Shown here in pieces: positions 21,683 through 22,470 of a stretch of DNA of 22,470 bases; position 1 is the stretch's first letter, and the number at the start of each line of letters is the position of its first letter. This stretch comes from Plantago elongata (Eukaryota > Streptophyta > Magnoliopsida > Lamiales > Plantaginaceae): positions 1 through 22,470 of the forward strand of contig JAYMSP010002792.1 in NCBI GenBank assembly GCA_036897095.1, read 5' to 3'. The notes under the pieces were generated by a model. That model worked only from the letters and a program-made list of their open reading frames with translations. It was not told the origin of the DNA and made no database searches. Both the position numbers and the translations under genes were made by a program.

Positions 21683-22470
21683 CTATCAATAGACAGAAGA
21701 TGCAGAAATCATGGATGTCATGAAATGGCCATAAAGTAGAATGCTATATCTCAGTAAATGTGAAAGATAAAATCTAAAAGAAAAGGTAACAAGAAGAGAA
21801 GAATAGCTCCTGATCAAATTAGAGAAAACAATGAGGCCACAACCCTGATACTTAAAGATAGTACATAACAACAGAAAGGGAAAGAACCGCGCATATGTCA
21901 AAACTTCAAATACATCCTAGATAAGGAACTTGAATCATCATAATCTGGTTGCATGAATATCACCAAGTTAAAAGTGAAATTCATAACTTCATAACTTTGT
22001 TAAATATCTTATGAAGTCCTCCTTAGTGTTAATTTGTTATGAGGAAGTTGATATTTCAAATCAAATTTTATTTATTTAAATAAAGTAAGAGATGGCAAAA
22101 CCTCTTCATAACAATAAGGAGGACGACACAAGATATTTAACAAGTTATTTAGTTATGAACCCATTAAGTTCAGGATTGTCGTGCATAAGTGCATTGTGAA
22201 TGAGATGGATTTTTTAAGTTAGCTAAAGAATAAGAGCTAAGAGGATACGGAGCTGAATGATCTCAAAACTCACATGATTCTTACCTGAGATTAAGAAAAA
22301 AAGATCACCGGCGAACACTCAGTCCAAATTAACATCTAAACTGCTTGTTCCTAAATAGCATCAAGTTCATTTTTCTTTATCTTGTTCTAGAAACAAGGCC
22401 CATCAGAGAAAATTTTAGAAAATGGTGAGGGTCAAGAGACATTGTTGCCTTAAGTACCCATTCATCACCC
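21683..22470 (-). other. Probable PIAL intron running off the right edge
   Basis: The most 5' exon I can place starts at 21682 after acceptor TTGATAG, phase 0. By comparison with PIAL proteins, about 90 more N-terminal residues are needed, and I find no matching coding segment up to 22470. The stretch contains a fold-back element (21980-22159). GGTAAGAATC on the minus strand near 22285 could be a 5' splice site, but the sequence before it has stops in all frames and looks more like an acceptor tract. Confidence 0.5.
21980..22159. mobile_element. Fold-back MITE-like element with terminal inverted repeats of about 65 bp
   Basis: The left arm from 21980 (TTCATAACTT, then TGTTAAATATCTT, GTCCTCCTTA) is matched in reverse complement by the right arm ending 22159 (TAAGGAGGAC, AAGATATTTAACA, AGTTATGAA). 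The arms cover roughly two thirds of the 180 bp, around an AT-rich centre with TTTATTTAAATAAA. There is no coding capacity and no clear target-site duplication. It lies upstream of the first visible PIAL exon, presumably in an intron. Confidence 0.75.

Noticed and set aside
22270-22300. Strong-looking donor GGTAAGAATC on the minus strand as the end of another PIAL exon
   Set aside because: The preceding sequence has stops in all frames and no similarity to PIAL N-terminal residues; a pyrimidine tract before it makes it look acceptor-like instead.

Overview
The window is nuclear DNA from a flowering plant, most likely a eudicot. Evidence: AT-rich intergenic and intronic sequence, many GT-AG introns, three plant-type host genes, and Stowaway-type MITEs with CTCCCTCC termini ending at TA. 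The style of the MITEs and proteins would suit an asterid such as a Lamiales species, but that is only an impression. Nothing bacterial or viral drives the layout.

Layout from left to right: (1) 1-240, the 3' end of a small gene on the + strand whose peptide resembles the tail of a plant GRF-type zinc finger followed by a hydrophobic C-terminal segment. (2) 241-1665, intergenic DNA with short direct repeats, a pair of CACGTG boxes and a TATA box, leading into (3) a two-exon group IIc WRKY transcription factor (+, 1666-3552, 194 aa), joined by the conserved intron in the WRKY domain. (4) A convergent neighbour on the - strand (13507 down to 4249): a complete nine-exon gene for a 1501-aa WD40 protein of the WDR7 / rabconnectin-3 beta family. 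Its last exon lies beyond a 1.2-kb intron that carries a Stowaway MITE. (5) A 1.06-kb AT-rich spacer. (6) A second - strand gene in tandem (stop at 14571, 5' end beyond the right edge): a PIAL-type SP-RING E4 SUMO ligase. Fourteen exons are placed, encoding 745 residues that include a full C-x-H-x2-C-x17-C-x2-C SP-RING and a VLDLT SUMO-interacting motif. The extreme N-terminus is outside the window.

All internal introns of both large genes were placed by matching reading phase across GT-AG junctions, and the joined frames stay open throughout. The three recognisable genes have unrelated jobs (DNA-binding regulator, endomembrane/V-ATPase-type scaffold, SUMO ligase), so no functional cluster is implied.

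The most interesting structure is in the non-coding part. There is a tandem duplication that copies a PIAL 5' splice site. Three MITE-like inverted-repeat elements lie in or next to the 5' introns of PIAL, two of which I cannot assign to a family. There is a 23-G homopolymer in another PIAL intron, and small tandem duplications elsewhere. I found no convincing new multi-gene system.
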